Shown: positions 36,303-45,001 of the stretch, one piece after another | Position numbering within the stretch: position 1 is the first letter of the stretch | Layout: each line of letters starts with the position of its first letter | Assembly (NCBI RefSeq): GCF_900103345.1 | Contig: NZ_LT629702.1 | Coordinates: 5,557,501-5,621,500 of the forward strand | Reading direction: 5' to 3' | Origin: Pseudomonas azotoformans | GTDB taxonomy: Bacteria; Pseudomonadota; Gammaproteobacteria; Pseudomonadales; Pseudomonadaceae | DNA: 64,000 nt | Position numbers and translations under genes: made by a program | The notes under the pieces: model-generated | What the model saw: the letters and a program-made list of their open reading frames with translations, nothing else | Database searches by the model: none | Told to the model about the DNA's origin: nothing

Positions 36303-37017
36303 TGCGAGCAATCCACGAATAAATCAGTGTCTTCACTTCCTCTGGGTGATGCGTCCTGCGGCGGTAGCTGGCAAAGGTGGGGGAGGTGCAGTAAGTGCAC
36401 ACCTCACTCACCTCGATTTGTTCACGCCGGATGCCGGCCGCTTGCAGCAACATCACGCCATACCCGCTCAAGTCAAACCACGCGCTTCCTGCTTGCCTGG
36501 CGTGGGGCGGTGCAATTTGCGGGGGCAATAATGGTGCGGGTTGCGCTGCGCTCCACGGCGCCCGCCCGGTTGACCACAGGTGTCCCTGGTCAGCCTGGAA
36601 CTGCGCAACAAAGCCCTCGCTCACCTCATAGCAGCACTGTTTGATCGACGGTCCGATCGCCACGCGCAACTGGTCGACTGCAATCCCTGCGTCGGTAAAA
36701 CGCTTGATTGCATTGGCGATGATCCCGCTTTGCAGCCCCTTCCATCCTCCATGCACCGCAGCGACCTTTTCGCCGTTCTGCGCGGCAATAAGAAGGGGCA
36801 GGCAGTCAGCGGTGATCACAGCGATGGGCTGATGCTCACCTGTGCACACCCCGTCCGCCTCAACGGTGTTGGGCACCTGGTCGGCCTGCCACTCGATCAC
36901 CGAAGCGCTGTGCACCTGCTTGCAGATGAACACCTCATCCGGGCGCAGCGGATCATTGATCGAACAAAAACCGTGGTCGACGCCTGGGATGGCGCCGAGA
37001 TTGTCTGCCTGTTGCAC
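36292..37017 (-). CDS. pgeF: PgeF/YfiH-family laccase-domain protein
   Basis: This 241-aa protein of the YfiH/PgeF family has zinc-site residues in KQVHSA, TADCLPL and VHGGWKGL. Members act as purine nucleoside phosphorylases/adenosine deaminases; E. coli PgeF also clears misplaced residues from peptidoglycan precursors. That fits its place between a D-Ala-D-Ala ligase and gamma-glutamyltransferase. The GTG start has GGAGA upstream. The copy usually found next to rluD in pseudomonads is not in this window, so this may be a paralogue. Confidence 0.88.
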   Translation of the reverse strand: MQQADNLGAIPGVDHGFCSINDPLRPDEVFICKQVHSASVIEWQADQVPNTVEADGVCTGEHQPIAVITADCLPLLIAAQNGEKVAAVHGGWKGLQSGIIANAIKRFTDAGIAVDQLRVAIGPSIKQCCYEVSEGFVAQFQADQGHLWSTGRAPWSAAQPAPLLPPQIAPPHARQAGSAWFDLSGYGVMLLQAAGIRREQIEVSEVCTYCTSPTFASYRRRTHHPEEVKTLIYSWIARITD

Positions 37018-37044
37018 GAGCGCTTTCTCCGTTGATTGAAGTGT

Positions 37045-38862
37045 TCAGTCGCCGACCGCTTCGCCTTCACGCCGAGGGTCGGCGCCGCCGCTGAGCGACA
37101 CCTTGCCCTTAGCATCCCGCGTGCGAACGATGGCCTGGATGCCGCTGGTCATGTCGATCTCGCTCAGGGCATGCCCTTTGTCTTTGAGTGCCTGTTTCAG
37201 CTCGGGGCTGAACAAGCCGGCCTCCAGCTCGGTGGCGCCATTGCGACTGCCGAAGTTCGGCAGACTGATGGCCGCTTGCGGGCCAAGTTGCCAGTCAAGC
37301 ATCGCCACCAGGGACTTGCTCACGTACTCGATGATTTGCGAGCCGCCGGGCGAGCCGAGCGTGGCCAGCAGCTCGCCGCTCTTGCGGTCGAACACCAGGG
37401 TTGGCGCCATGGCCGAACGTGGGCGCTTGCCGGGCTCGACGCGGTTGGCCACCGGCTGGCCATTTTCTTCAGGGATAAACGAGAAGTCGGTCATCTGGTT
37501 GTTGAGCAAGAAACCCTGGACCATCAGATGGGAGCCAAATGCCGCCTCAATCGTGGTGGTCATCGACACGGCGCCACCCAGGTCATCCACCGCCACCACT
37601 TGTGAGGTGGAGATGCGCAACGGCGAGCGGTCCGGCGCATAGGCCACCTGGATACCTGCCGGTACGCCCGGCTTGGCGATGCCCATGCTGCGCTCGCCGA
37701 TCAACGCCGCGCGCTTGGCCAGGTATTGCGGTGCGACCAGACCCGCGACCGGCACGGGCACGAAGTCCGTATCGGCGACGTAGAGCCCGCGATCAGCAAA
37801 GGCCAGGCGACCGGCTTCGGCCAGCAGGTGCACGGCTTCGGGCGTTGGTTCAAGGCCGGCAGGCGATGCGCTTTTCAGCGGTGGCATTGCTGCGATGTCC
37901 CGGGCTTGCAGCGCCTGCAAGGTGCCCAGGATTTGCGCGACGGCGATCCCGCCCGACGACGGCGGTGGCATGCCGCAGACTTTCCACTGCTTGTAATCGG
38001 TGCACAGCGGCGTGCGCTCCTTGGCGGTGTAGTCCTTCAGGTCCACCTGGGACAGGCTGCCCGCGTTGCCATGGCCCTGCACCTTGCGTGCAATCTCATC
38101 GGCAATCGGCCCTTGATACAGCGCGTCCGGCCCTTCCTTGGCGATGCGTTTGAACACATTGGCCAGCGCCGGGTTTTTCAACACGGTGCCGGTGGCTTTC
38201 GGCGTGCCATCCGCGTTCAGGAAATACGCCGCCATGTCGGGTGACTGCACAATGTACCGGTCAGCCGCGATCAGGCTGTGCAGGCGCAGAGAAATCGCAA
38301 AGCCCTGTTCTGCCAGGCGGATCGCCGGCTCGAACAGCGTGGCCCAGTGCAACCGGCCGGTCTTCTTGTGCGCCATTTCGAGCGCACGTAATACCCCTGG
38401 AGTACCGACTGAGCGTCCTCCAATCTGCGCCTCTGGAAATGCCATCGGCGTACCGTCGCTGCGCAGGAACAAACGCTCGGTAGCCCCGGCCGGCGCGGTT
38501 TCACGGCCGTCATAGGCGTGTACGTTTTTCCCGTCCCACACCATGATGAACGCACCACCACCGATGCCGGAAGACTGCGGCTCCACCAGGGTCAATACCG
38601 CCTGCATCGCGATCGCCGCATCGATCGCCGAACCGCCCATGCGCAACATCTCGCGCCCGGCCTGCGCCGCCAGCGGGTTGGCCGCCGCGGCCATATGGCG
38701 CTCGGCGTGTTGAGTGGTGAGGTCGGTGCGATAACCGGAGCCCAGCTCCGGTGCCGGTGGCTGTTCGTTGACAGGGGTATGGCAGGCAGCCAGGGCAAAG
38801 GCTGCGGCAATCACCGACAGTTGACGGCGGGAAATCGAAAGCACGCGCTGAACTCCGTTCAT
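37045..38862 (-). CDS. ggt: Gamma-glutamyltransferase
   Basis: This 605-aa proenzyme cleaves the gamma-glutamyl bond of glutathione and related compounds in the periplasm. A lipoprotein-type signal ends in LAAC (C27). The chain should self-cleave before T419 (TSQVVAVDD), leaving a small subunit of 187 residues, the normal size. The active-site GGAVSMTTTIE follows. The start at 38862 lacks a strong ribosome site, but the signal peptide supports it. Confidence 0.92.
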   Translation of the reverse strand: MNGVQRVLSISRRQLSVIAAAFALAACHTPVNEQPPAPELGSGYRTDLTTQHAERHMAAAANPLAAQAGREMLRMGGSAIDAAIAMQAVLTLVEPQSSGIGGGAFIMVWDGKNVHAYDGRETAPAGATERLFLRSDGTPMAFPEAQIGGRSVGTPGVLRALEMAHKKTGRLHWATLFEPAIRLAEQGFAISLRLHSLIAADRYIVQSPDMAAYFLNADGTPKATGTVLKNPALANVFKRIAKEGPDALYQGPIADEIARKVQGHGNAGSLSQVDLKDYTAKERTPLCTDYKQWKVCGMPPPSSGGIAVAQILGTLQALQARDIAAMPPLKSASPAGLEPTPEAVHLLAEAGRLAFADRGLYVADTDFVPVPVAGLVAPQYLAKRAALIGERSMGIAKPGVPAGIQVAYAPDRSPLRISTSQVVAVDDLGGAVSMTTTIEAAFGSHLMVQGFLLNNQMTDFSFIPEENGQPVANRVEPGKRPRSAMAPTLVFDRKSGELLATLGSPGGSQIIEYVSKSLVAMLDWQLGPQAAISLPNFGSRNGATELEAGLFSPELKQALKDKGHALSEIDMTSGIQAIVRTRDAKGKVSLSGGADPRREGEAVGD

Positions 38863-38898
38863 TTTGAGAATGATCTGTTGTCCTTGAGGTACTGCTGT

Positions 38899-39678
38899 TT
38901 ACAGGTAAATGGTGCCTTTCAGGTAAAGCGCCGCGTGGCCGGAAATGATCACGCGATCACCCTTGAACTCGCAGCGCAGTTGACCACGGCGCTTGCCGCC
39001 CTGTTCGGCGGTCAACAGGTTCTTGCCCAAGCGCTCAGCCCAGAATGGCGCCAACGACGTGTGGGCCGAACCGGTCACCGGGTCCTCATTCACACCCACA
39101 TTCGGCCCGAACCAACGGGAGATGAAATCAAACCGCGCGCCTTTGGCCGTGACGGCAATGCCGCGTTTGGGCAGGCCCTTGAGGCGGGCGAAGTCCGGTG
39201 TCAGTGCGGCGACTTGCGCTTCGTCGTCCAGCAGTACGATGTAGTCATCGGTGCTGAACACGTCAGCCTGTTCAATGCCGAGCGCGCTCAACATGCCATC
39301 AGGCGGCTCGCAGGGTTGCGGTTGCTTGGCGGGGAAGTCCATCGCCAGCTCATCGCCATTGCGTGTCACCCGAAGTTCGCCGCTGCGCGTGGCAAAGCGC
39401 AACACCTCTGGCGCATCTGCCAGTTGGTGAATCAACACCCACGCCGCTGCAAGCGTGGCATGGCCGCACAGGTCCACTTCGACTTCGGGGGTAAACCAGC
39501 GCAGTTCGTAGAAGCCGTCGCGAGGTACAAAATAGGCGGTTTCGGAAAGGTTGTTTTCGGCGGCGACGGCTTGCAGTTGCTCATCGCTGAGCCACTTGGT
39601 GAGCGGGCAGACCGCTGCCGGGTTGCCGCCGAAGGGGGACTGGCTGAAAGCGTCGACTTGGTAGATGTCCAGTTTCAC
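38899..39678 (-). CDS. PhzF-family isomerase-like protein
   Basis: This 259-aa protein of the PhzF family (diaminopimelate-epimerase fold) has GNPAAVC near residue 20, the catalytic Glu in NNLSETAYF, VDLCGHATLAAAW and NEDPVTGSAH. PhzF itself acts in phenazine synthesis, but no other phenazine genes are present, so this is a generic family member of unknown substrate. It lies 36 bp upstream of ggt on the same strand. Confidence 0.88.
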   Translation of the reverse strand: MKLDIYQVDAFSQSPFGGNPAAVCPLTKWLSDEQLQAVAAENNLSETAYFVPRDGFYELRWFTPEVEVDLCGHATLAAAWVLIHQLADAPEVLRFATRSGELRVTRNGDELAMDFPAKQPQPCEPPDGMLSALGIEQADVFSTDDYIVLLDDEAQVAALTPDFARLKGLPKRGIAVTAKGARFDFISRWFGPNVGVNEDPVTGSAHTSLAPFWAERLGKNLLTAEQGGKRRGQLRCEFKGDRVIISGHAALYLKGTIYL

Positions 39679-39822
39679 CGTGGAGCACTCCGCGCGTAGA
39701 AGGGAGGCTGGACACTAACAGCGGGTCAAGAGGGCGTCAAAATACAGATGGCGCCTTTTTTCGGACGCAAGTGCGCCGCTTGTAACCGCAATACCATCGC
39801 CCCAGCACTTTTTGCCAGGCAT

Positions 39823-39855
39823 AAAAAACGGCCTACCTTTCGGTAAGCCGTTTTT
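39823..39855. terminator. Terminator downstream of tRNA-Met
   Basis: AAAAACGGC-C-TACC pairs with GGTAAGCCGTTTTT around a small loop, with A and T runs on either side. It sits 7 nt past the tRNA 3' end and would end the tRNA transcript; it could also act rightward. Confidence 0.88.
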
Positions 39856-39861
39856 AGTACT

Positions 39862-39938
39862 TGGTGGCTACACAGGGACTTGAACCCCGGACCCCAGCAT
39901 TATGAATGCTATGCTCTAACCAACTGAGCTATGTAGCC
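39862..39938 (-). tRNA. tRNA-Met (CAU), elongator
   Basis: A 77-nt cloverleaf starts GGCTACA and ends TGTAGCC-A-CCA, with CCA encoded. The anticodon loop TTCATAA gives CAU. The sequence closely follows E. coli elongator tRNA-Met, including the first acceptor pair G-C that initiators lack. It marks the left edge of the type III secretion region. Confidence 0.95.
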
Positions 39939-40129
39939 AAGTGGCGCGCATTATTCGCGCAGAACGGCAATGCGTCAAGTATTTATTTTGAATTTTTATC
40001 TGCGCTTTCAACTGTTTAAGCGAAATCACCGGATCGGGCGACGAGTGGTTCGCGATTCACCCGTCTGCACCGCCAGAAAGGCCTGATCACGTTGGGCAGA
40101 TATCCCTGCCGCCCAACGTGGGTCTGGCT

Positions 40130-40681
40130 TTAGGGATACTTCGAGTTGTGGGTGGCACGTTTAAGCTGTTCGCGCGCCCGTGATAGGCGTGATCGAACCG
40201 TCCCGATCGGAATGTCTAGTGCGTCGGCGGTGTCCTGGTAGCTGCCGTCAGTTTCCAGTGAGGCGTACAGCGTCTTGCGCATTTCTATCGGTAGGTGGTC
40301 TATGGCGCTCAAGGTTTTCTCCAGGCGCCGATTGATTTCAAATTCCCAGTCCAGGTTTTGCGTGTCTTCCTGGCCATGCCACAGCGATTCATCGAATTCG
40401 CAATGCACGGGTTTGGCATACAGGCGTCTGAAGTGGTTGCGTATGAGGTTTTGCGCGATACCGCACATCCAAGTGCTGAGCGTGGCATTCCCGCTGAAAC
40501 GTTCACGGTTGCGCCAGGCTTCCAGGTAGGTCAATTGCAGAAGGTCGTCTGCATCTTCGGGGTTGAGTACGCGCTTGTGAATGAAGCGCCGAAGTTTTTT
40601 TTGCTGGTCGTCTGTCAGGTGAAGCATGAATTGAGGCGAGCTGCCAACCAGGTGCGCTAAAGCTTCAATAGGGATATTCAT
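40130..40681 (-). CDS. rspL: ECF sigma factor RspL (HrpL family), activator of type III secretion
   Basis: This 183-aa extracytoplasmic-function sigma factor recognises hrp boxes and switches on the secretion operons. Sigma-2 (LQLTYLEAWRN, TWMCGIAQNLIRNHFRR) and sigma-4 (YQDTADALDIPIGTVRSRLSRAREQL) segments closely resemble P. syringae HrpL. The open frame runs back to 40849, but ATG at 40681 is the start: AAGGA lies upstream and a sigma-54 promoter at 40733-40749 is inside the longer frame. Transcribed alone, divergent from the rspJ operon. A GC-rich hairpin (40090-40118) follows without a U tract. Confidence 0.92.
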   Translation of the reverse strand: MNIPIEALAHLVGSSPQFMLHLTDDQQKKLRRFIHKRVLNPEDADDLLQLTYLEAWRNRERFSGNATLSTWMCGIAQNLIRNHFRRLYAKPVHCEFDESLWHGQEDTQNLDWEFEINRRLEKTLSAIDHLPIEMRKTLYASLETDGSYQDTADALDIPIGTVRSRLSRAREQLKRATHNSKYP

Positions 40682-40732
40682 GGATTTTTCCTTGGAGTAG
40701 ACGCAGTCGAAAGGTGTCGACGAGAACCCCGG

Positions 40733-40749
40733 TTGCACTGGCTGTGCCA
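40733..40749 (-). promoter_or_regulatory. Sigma-54 promoter of rspL
   Basis: On the minus strand TGGCACAGCCAGTGCAA has GG and GC exactly 10 nt apart, the -24/-12 spacing of sigma-54 promoters. Transcription would begin near 40724, about 43 nt before the rspL start. HrpR/S-type activators drive hrpL this way in P. syringae, so RspR is the expected activator. Confidence 0.82.
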
Positions 40750-40883
40750 GGCGGAAAAAACTCATAAGATATTGATTTATATACATAAATATCTTGTATT
40801 GATGCGATTTTGTGCAAGGGTTTGCATAGAGCGTTGCAAGCGCGTGCAAGTCTTTTCAAATGTGCAGTCGGCCGTTTGTTGAT

Positions 40884-40912
40884 GGAACTGTTTGGGCAGG
40901 TCTTGCCACACA
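40884..40912 (+). promoter_or_regulatory. hrp box promoter of the rspJ-rscU operon
   Basis: GGAACT, 16 nt, then CCACACA match the HrpL-type promoter consensus (GGAACC-N16-CCACNNA). It ends 30 bp before the rspJ start, which supports the ATG at 40943. Confidence 0.88.
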
Positions 40913-40942
40913 GGGAAACATTCCTCCTGTTCAGGTCCAGTC

Positions 40943-42001
40943 ATGGTTGATTTCCCTTCCGAACTGCAAAAGATCCACCCCGGGGATCGGACAAGCATCA
41001 GCCAACCCTCAACACCTGCTACTGCTGTTGCTGGCCCGGTTACCGATGACCTGGCTCTTCTGTTCAACGAGGAAGTGGTAGCCAACAGCCGGGCGCTGAA
41101 TCAGCGGCCGCTCATCCTGCCTGTGGCATCGGTTCAGATACTCAGGCAGCTTTATAACCAATTGGGTCATCCCGCCAAGAAGACCTTGGCAATGGCCACA
41201 TTGCAGTTCAAGCAGCATCTGCAAATACGTGCCGATGTTGGTGAGTTGCTTGAGGTTTGCGCAGGCGACCCCACGCTCACCTGTCTTGTGCTCAAGAATG
41301 TGGAGGCCCAGGCGGGCGCGGAAGCAGCGTTGGCACGCGATGCACGCATCAAGCTGGAGGCTAGGTTCGCAGGACAGATCCAGGCCGGTCTGAATACTGC
41401 GGTTGCACTTGAGGAGGGCTGTCCCGACCTGCAAGAGCGTCTGGCGGTGCGAATGCGCTATTACACCTGTGTGGTTTTGCACCAATCCCTGGCGAAGATG
41501 TTGCAGGAGCTGCTGGATCTATTCGGTGTCGATCGGTTTTCAAAAGGGCTCAAGGTGATGCAAAAAGCCTTGGCGGACGATATCGCGGCGAAGGTGCCAT
41601 CATTGCCCCCGGCGCATTTGCGTACCTTGCTCCTGGGCCTGCAAAGCTGTTGGCAGTTGAGTGGAGTATTTGCCCTGTGCCAGGCATTGATCGAGCGTCT
41701 GAGGATAGAGCGCGTTACGTCGAAGCTGATGCAGCGCTTGTTGGGTTACACCACTACAGGCATGGACTCCCATGAGTTTCAACAACTCTTGGAGGAACTG
41801 GACGCGGGCAGCCAACTTAGCCGCACCCTGATAGCCCTCAATGCCATTTACTCGGTATTCAAGAAGTTCCCTCTGGCGTTGTGGTTTGACCACCGGACAC
41901 GTGAGGAGCTTCTGCACAACCTGTTGGTAAGAGCGGGGGAACTCACGCAAATGGAGCGTGAGTACCTGCAAGCCACAGCAACGCCGGAGACTTTTGCGTG
42001 A
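40943..42001 (+). CDS. sctW: Type III secretion gatekeeper RspJ (HrpJ/SctW)
   Basis: This 352-aa HrpJ/YopN-like gatekeeper governs the order in which translocators and effectors are secreted. Mostly helical with an N-terminal Ser/Thr/Pro-rich leader that may be a secretion signal. First gene of the long rightward operon, right after a hrp box. ATG at 40943 is chosen since the frame's earlier start at 40892 would lie inside the promoter box. Its stop overlaps the GTG start of sctV. Confidence 0.88.
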   Translation: MVDFPSELQKIHPGDRTSISQPSTPATAVAGPVTDDLALLFNEEVVANSRALNQRPLILPVASVQILRQLYNQLGHPAKKTLAMATLQFKQHLQIRADVGELLEVCAGDPTLTCLVLKNVEAQAGAEAALARDARIKLEARFAGQIQAGLNTAVALEEGCPDLQERLAVRMRYYTCVVLHQSLAKMLQELLDLFGVDRFSKGLKVMQKALADDIAAKVPSLPPAHLRTLLLGLQSCWQLSGVFALCQALIERLRIERVTSKLMQRLLGYTTTGMDSHEFQQLLEELDAGSQLSRTLIALNAIYSVFKKFPLALWFDHRTREELLHNLLVRAGELTQMEREYLQATATPETFA

Positions 42002-44091
42002 CTGCGCTTTCGGCCATCAACCGTTTTTTGCTGAAAGTCGCGCAGCGCGCCGAAGTGCTGGGCGCCGTGGTGGTGATGGCCATCGTGTTCATTTTCATCG
42101 TGCCGCTGCCCACCTGGTTGGTGGATATTCTGATCGCGCTGAACATCTGCATCTCGTGCCTGTTGATCGTATTGGCGCTGTACCTGCCAGGGCCACTGGC
42201 GTTCTCATCGTTCCCATCGATTCTGCTGTTGACCACCATGTTTCGCCTGGCACTGTCGATTGCGACCACGCGTCTGATCCTGCTGGAGCAAGACGCTGGT
42301 GACATCGTCGAGGCCTTCGGTAATTTCGTGGTCGGCGGAAACCTGGCCGTGGGCATGGTGATCTTCCTGATCCTGACCCTGGTCAACTTTCTGGTCATCA
42401 CCAAAGGCTCGGAGCGAGTGGCTGAGGTGGCGGCGCGTTTCAGCCTGGACGCGATGCCCGGCAAGCAAATGTCCATCGACAGCGACTTGCGCGCCGGCCT
42501 TATCGACGGCATGCAAGCAAGGGACAAACGGGATCAGTTGTCCCGTGAGAGTCAACTGTTCGGGGCCATGGACGGTGCGATGAAATTCGTCAAGGGCGAC
42601 GCTATCGCAGGCCTGATCATTGTCGTGGTCAACCTGTTGGGCGGCTTCGCCACAGGCATGTTCCAGCATGGCTTGAGCGCTTCCGACTCTATCAGCCTGT
42701 ACTCGGTGCTGACCATCGGCGACGGCCTGATCGCGCAGATCCCGGCGCTGCTGATTTCTCTCACGGCCGGCATGATCATCACCCGCGTAGCGCCGGATGG
42801 CCGCAAGGGCATCACGAACATGGGCGCCGAAATTGCCCGGCAGATGACCAGCGAACCCAAGAGCTGGATGATCGCTTCGGTAGGGATGCTGGCCTTTGCG
42901 GCTGTGCCTGGCATGCCCACCGTGGTATTTATCCTCATAGCGTTGGTCACTGGCAGCCTGGGGTATTACTTGGTGCGACAGCGCCAGCGGCTGGAACAAC
43001 CCAGCGCTGAAGCTGCAGAAGCGGTGCGCCCGGAAGAGAACGGTCGTGAGGACTTGCGTGGGTTTGATCCTTCAAGGCCGTACCTGTTGCAGTTCTCTCC
43101 AGTGCTGCGTGGGACGCCTGAGGTGACCGATCTTATTCACGCGATTCGCCAGGCGCGAAATGCGCTGGTCGCCAATATCGGCCTGACATTGCCACCGTTC
43201 GAGGTGGAACTCGATGACACGCTGGCCGACGATGAAATGCGCTTTTGTGTGCACGAAGTGCCAATGGTCAAGGCCTCGGTCGTCAGCCTGGTTGCGGTTG
43301 AGCGCAAGGCGCTCACGGTTGAGCCGGCTCACGCCATACCGGGGCAGGCGGAGCGCGATGAACAGGAGTGGCTCTGGTTGGCGCCGGATGATCCGCTGCT
43401 CGATGATCCGCTATTGGAGCGCTTCACCGCGGCGAGCCTGATCGTAGAGCGCATGAAACAGGCGATGATGTTCAGCGGGCCACAGTTCCTGGGGATCCAG
43501 GAGAGCAAATCGATCCTCAGCTGGCTGGAGCAAAACCAACCGGAATTGGTCCAGGAACTGCAGCGGATCATGCCGCTGTCGCGGTTTTCGGCGGTGTTGC
43601 AACGCTTGGCCAGTGAAGGTGTTCCGTTGCGGGCGGTGCGGCTGATTGTCGAATCACTGATCGAGTACGGCCAGCATGAGCGTGAACCGGACGCACTGGC
43701 TGACTACGCGCGCATTGCGCTCAAGGCGCAGATCTACCATCAGTACCGCGAAGCCGACGGCCTGCAGGCATGGCTACTGTCGCCGCAGACCGAAAACATC
43801 CTGCGTGAGGCATTGCGCCAGACCCAGACCGGCGTGTTCTTCGCACTCGACGAAGAGCATAGCGCGGCGTTGATCAACCTGCTCAATCAAGCCTTTTCCG
43901 CGCGCCCCAAATTCAAGAGCGTGATGCTGGTCGCGCAGGATTTGCGCAGCCCTCTGCGCACGTTACTGGTGGAAGAGTTCAATCATGTGCCGGTGCTGTC
44001 TTTCGCCGAGCTGGGTAGTACTTCCAAGGTGAAGGTGTTGGGCCGCTTTGACCTGGGCCAGGACGAATTGATGCGCGGTGCGGTGGCATGA
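41998..44091 (+). CDS. sctV: Type III secretion export gate RscV (HrcV/SctV)
   Basis: This 697-aa major export-gate protein has about eight membrane helices in the first 320 residues. The FHIPEP-type segment around residues 110-190 includes RVAEVAARFSLDAMPGKQMS. A large cytoplasmic domain follows, which forms a nonameric ring that docks substrates. One of the most conserved parts of the apparatus. GTG start overlaps the previous stop (GTGA). Confidence 0.95.
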   Translation: MTALSAINRFLLKVAQRAEVLGAVVVMAIVFIFIVPLPTWLVDILIALNICISCLLIVLALYLPGPLAFSSFPSILLLTTMFRLALSIATTRLILLEQDAGDIVEAFGNFVVGGNLAVGMVIFLILTLVNFLVITKGSERVAEVAARFSLDAMPGKQMSIDSDLRAGLIDGMQARDKRDQLSRESQLFGAMDGAMKFVKGDAIAGLIIVVVNLLGGFATGMFQHGLSASDSISLYSVLTIGDGLIAQIPALLISLTAGMIITRVAPDGRKGITNMGAEIARQMTSEPKSWMIASVGMLAFAAVPGMPTVVFILIALVTGSLGYYLVRQRQRLEQPSAEAAEAVRPEENGREDLRGFDPSRPYLLQFSPVLRGTPEVTDLIHAIRQARNALVANIGLTLPPFEVELDDTLADDEMRFCVHEVPMVKASVVSLVAVERKALTVEPAHAIPGQAERDEQEWLWLAPDDPLLDDPLLERFTAASLIVERMKQAMMFSGPQFLGIQESKSILSWLEQNQPELVQELQRIMPLSRFSAVLQRLASEGVPLRAVRLIVESLIEYGQHEREPDALADYARIALKAQIYHQYREADGLQAWLLSPQTENILREALRQTQTGVFFALDEEHSAALINLLNQAFSARPKFKSVMLVAQDLRSPLRTLLVEEFNHVPVLSFAELGSTSKVKVLGRFDLGQDELMRGAVA

Positions 44092-44101
44092 GGGCTTGAT
44101 G

Positions 44102-45001
44102 ATGTTCGAGTTACGCGTGCTTGATGGACTGCACCAGGGGGCTGCACTGCCTTTGTTTGGGGAGCAGTGGAGCATCGGTGCCCAGGGCGATGCAGACTTG
44201 GTGCTCAACGATGCAGGCATCGCCGAGCAGCATGCAAGGCTGAGGCTCATAGACGCGAACTGGTCGGTGCAGGCCGAAGCCGGGTTGTTACGTGGCGCTG
44301 ATGGTCAGGTGCTGGCCCAGATCGCCTGCCTGGCGCTCAATGGCGTCTTTTGGGTGGGGGGCGTGCGGCTGTGTGTCAGCTTGGCCGACGAGCCCTGGCC
44401 TCAATCACCCGCCCCTGCACCGGTAGCGCCGCCCGCGCTCAATGAGCCGGCGCGGGAACTCACGTTGTCGGCTATCTCCCATTCCCAGCAAAAGCGCCTG
44501 ATCAGCCTGGTGCTGGCGATAACGGTCATTTTCATCGTGGTGGGCATGGCGTCCACCGGGGACCCGGAGGCCAAGGCGTCCTTGAGGCCGCCAGTGGTGC
44601 AGAAGCAGGCGTTGGCCTCACCGTTCGAAGTGCGCCAACAGCTGTTGAAGATGCTCAACGAACGCGAGTTGGGCCAGCGAGTCAACTTGCAGGTGATCAA
44701 TGGCCAGGTCGCGCTCGATGGCGACGTATCCCAGGATGATGTAGCGATGGTGGCGCGCATGCTCAACCGTTTTGGCGAGCAATATGACAGCGCGGTACCG
44801 GTGATCAGCCGTGTGCGCGTGCGCGATGCAACCTTGCCGTTCAAGATTGTGCAGATTGTGGGCGGGCCCAATGGTCATGTGGTCCTGGAGGAGGGCAGCC
44901 GGCTGTTTATCGGCGATGAAGTGGATGGCCTGCGCCTGGTGCTGATCGATAACAGCAAAGTCGTGTTCGATGGGGCGCAGCGTTATGAGGTGCGCTGGTG
45001 A
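44102..45001 (+). CDS. sctD: Type III secretion inner-ring protein RspQ (HrpQ/SctD)
   Basis: This 299-aa single-pass protein has an N-terminal cytoplasmic FHA-like domain (about 1-95), one membrane helix near residues 140-160, and a periplasmic ring-building part. It forms the outer of the two inner-membrane rings. Two ATGs in tandem occur at 44099 and 44102; the second gives the normal gap to AGGG and the family-like start MFELRVLDGLHQG. Confidence 0.86.
   Translation: MFELRVLDGLHQGAALPLFGEQWSIGAQGDADLVLNDAGIAEQHARLRLIDANWSVQAEAGLLRGADGQVLAQIACLALNGVFWVGGVRLCVSLADEPWPQSPAPAPVAPPALNEPARELTLSAISHSQQKRLISLVLAITVIFIVVGMASTGDPEAKASLRPPVVQKQALASPFEVRQQLLKMLNERELGQRVNLQVINGQVALDGDVSQDDVAMVARMLNRFGEQYDSAVPVISRVRVRDATLPFKIVQIVGGPNGHVVLEEGSRLFIGDEVDGLRLVLIDNSKVVFDGAQRYEVRW

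Noticed and set aside
38899..39678. Phenazine biosynthesis locus
   Set aside because: Only a PhzF-fold protein is present; no phzA, B, C, D, E or G nearby, and PhzF-like proteins are common without phenazines.
39862..39938. tRNA-Met as the attachment site of an integrated secretion island
   Set aside because: The tRNA 3' end points away from the cluster, no integrase gene is present, and no copy of the tRNA 3' sequence was found near the far border at 58171-58500.
40682..40849. Longer N-terminus for RspL starting at 40849
   Set aside because: A sigma-54 promoter with exact spacing lies inside this extension, and the normal HrpL length is reached from 40681.
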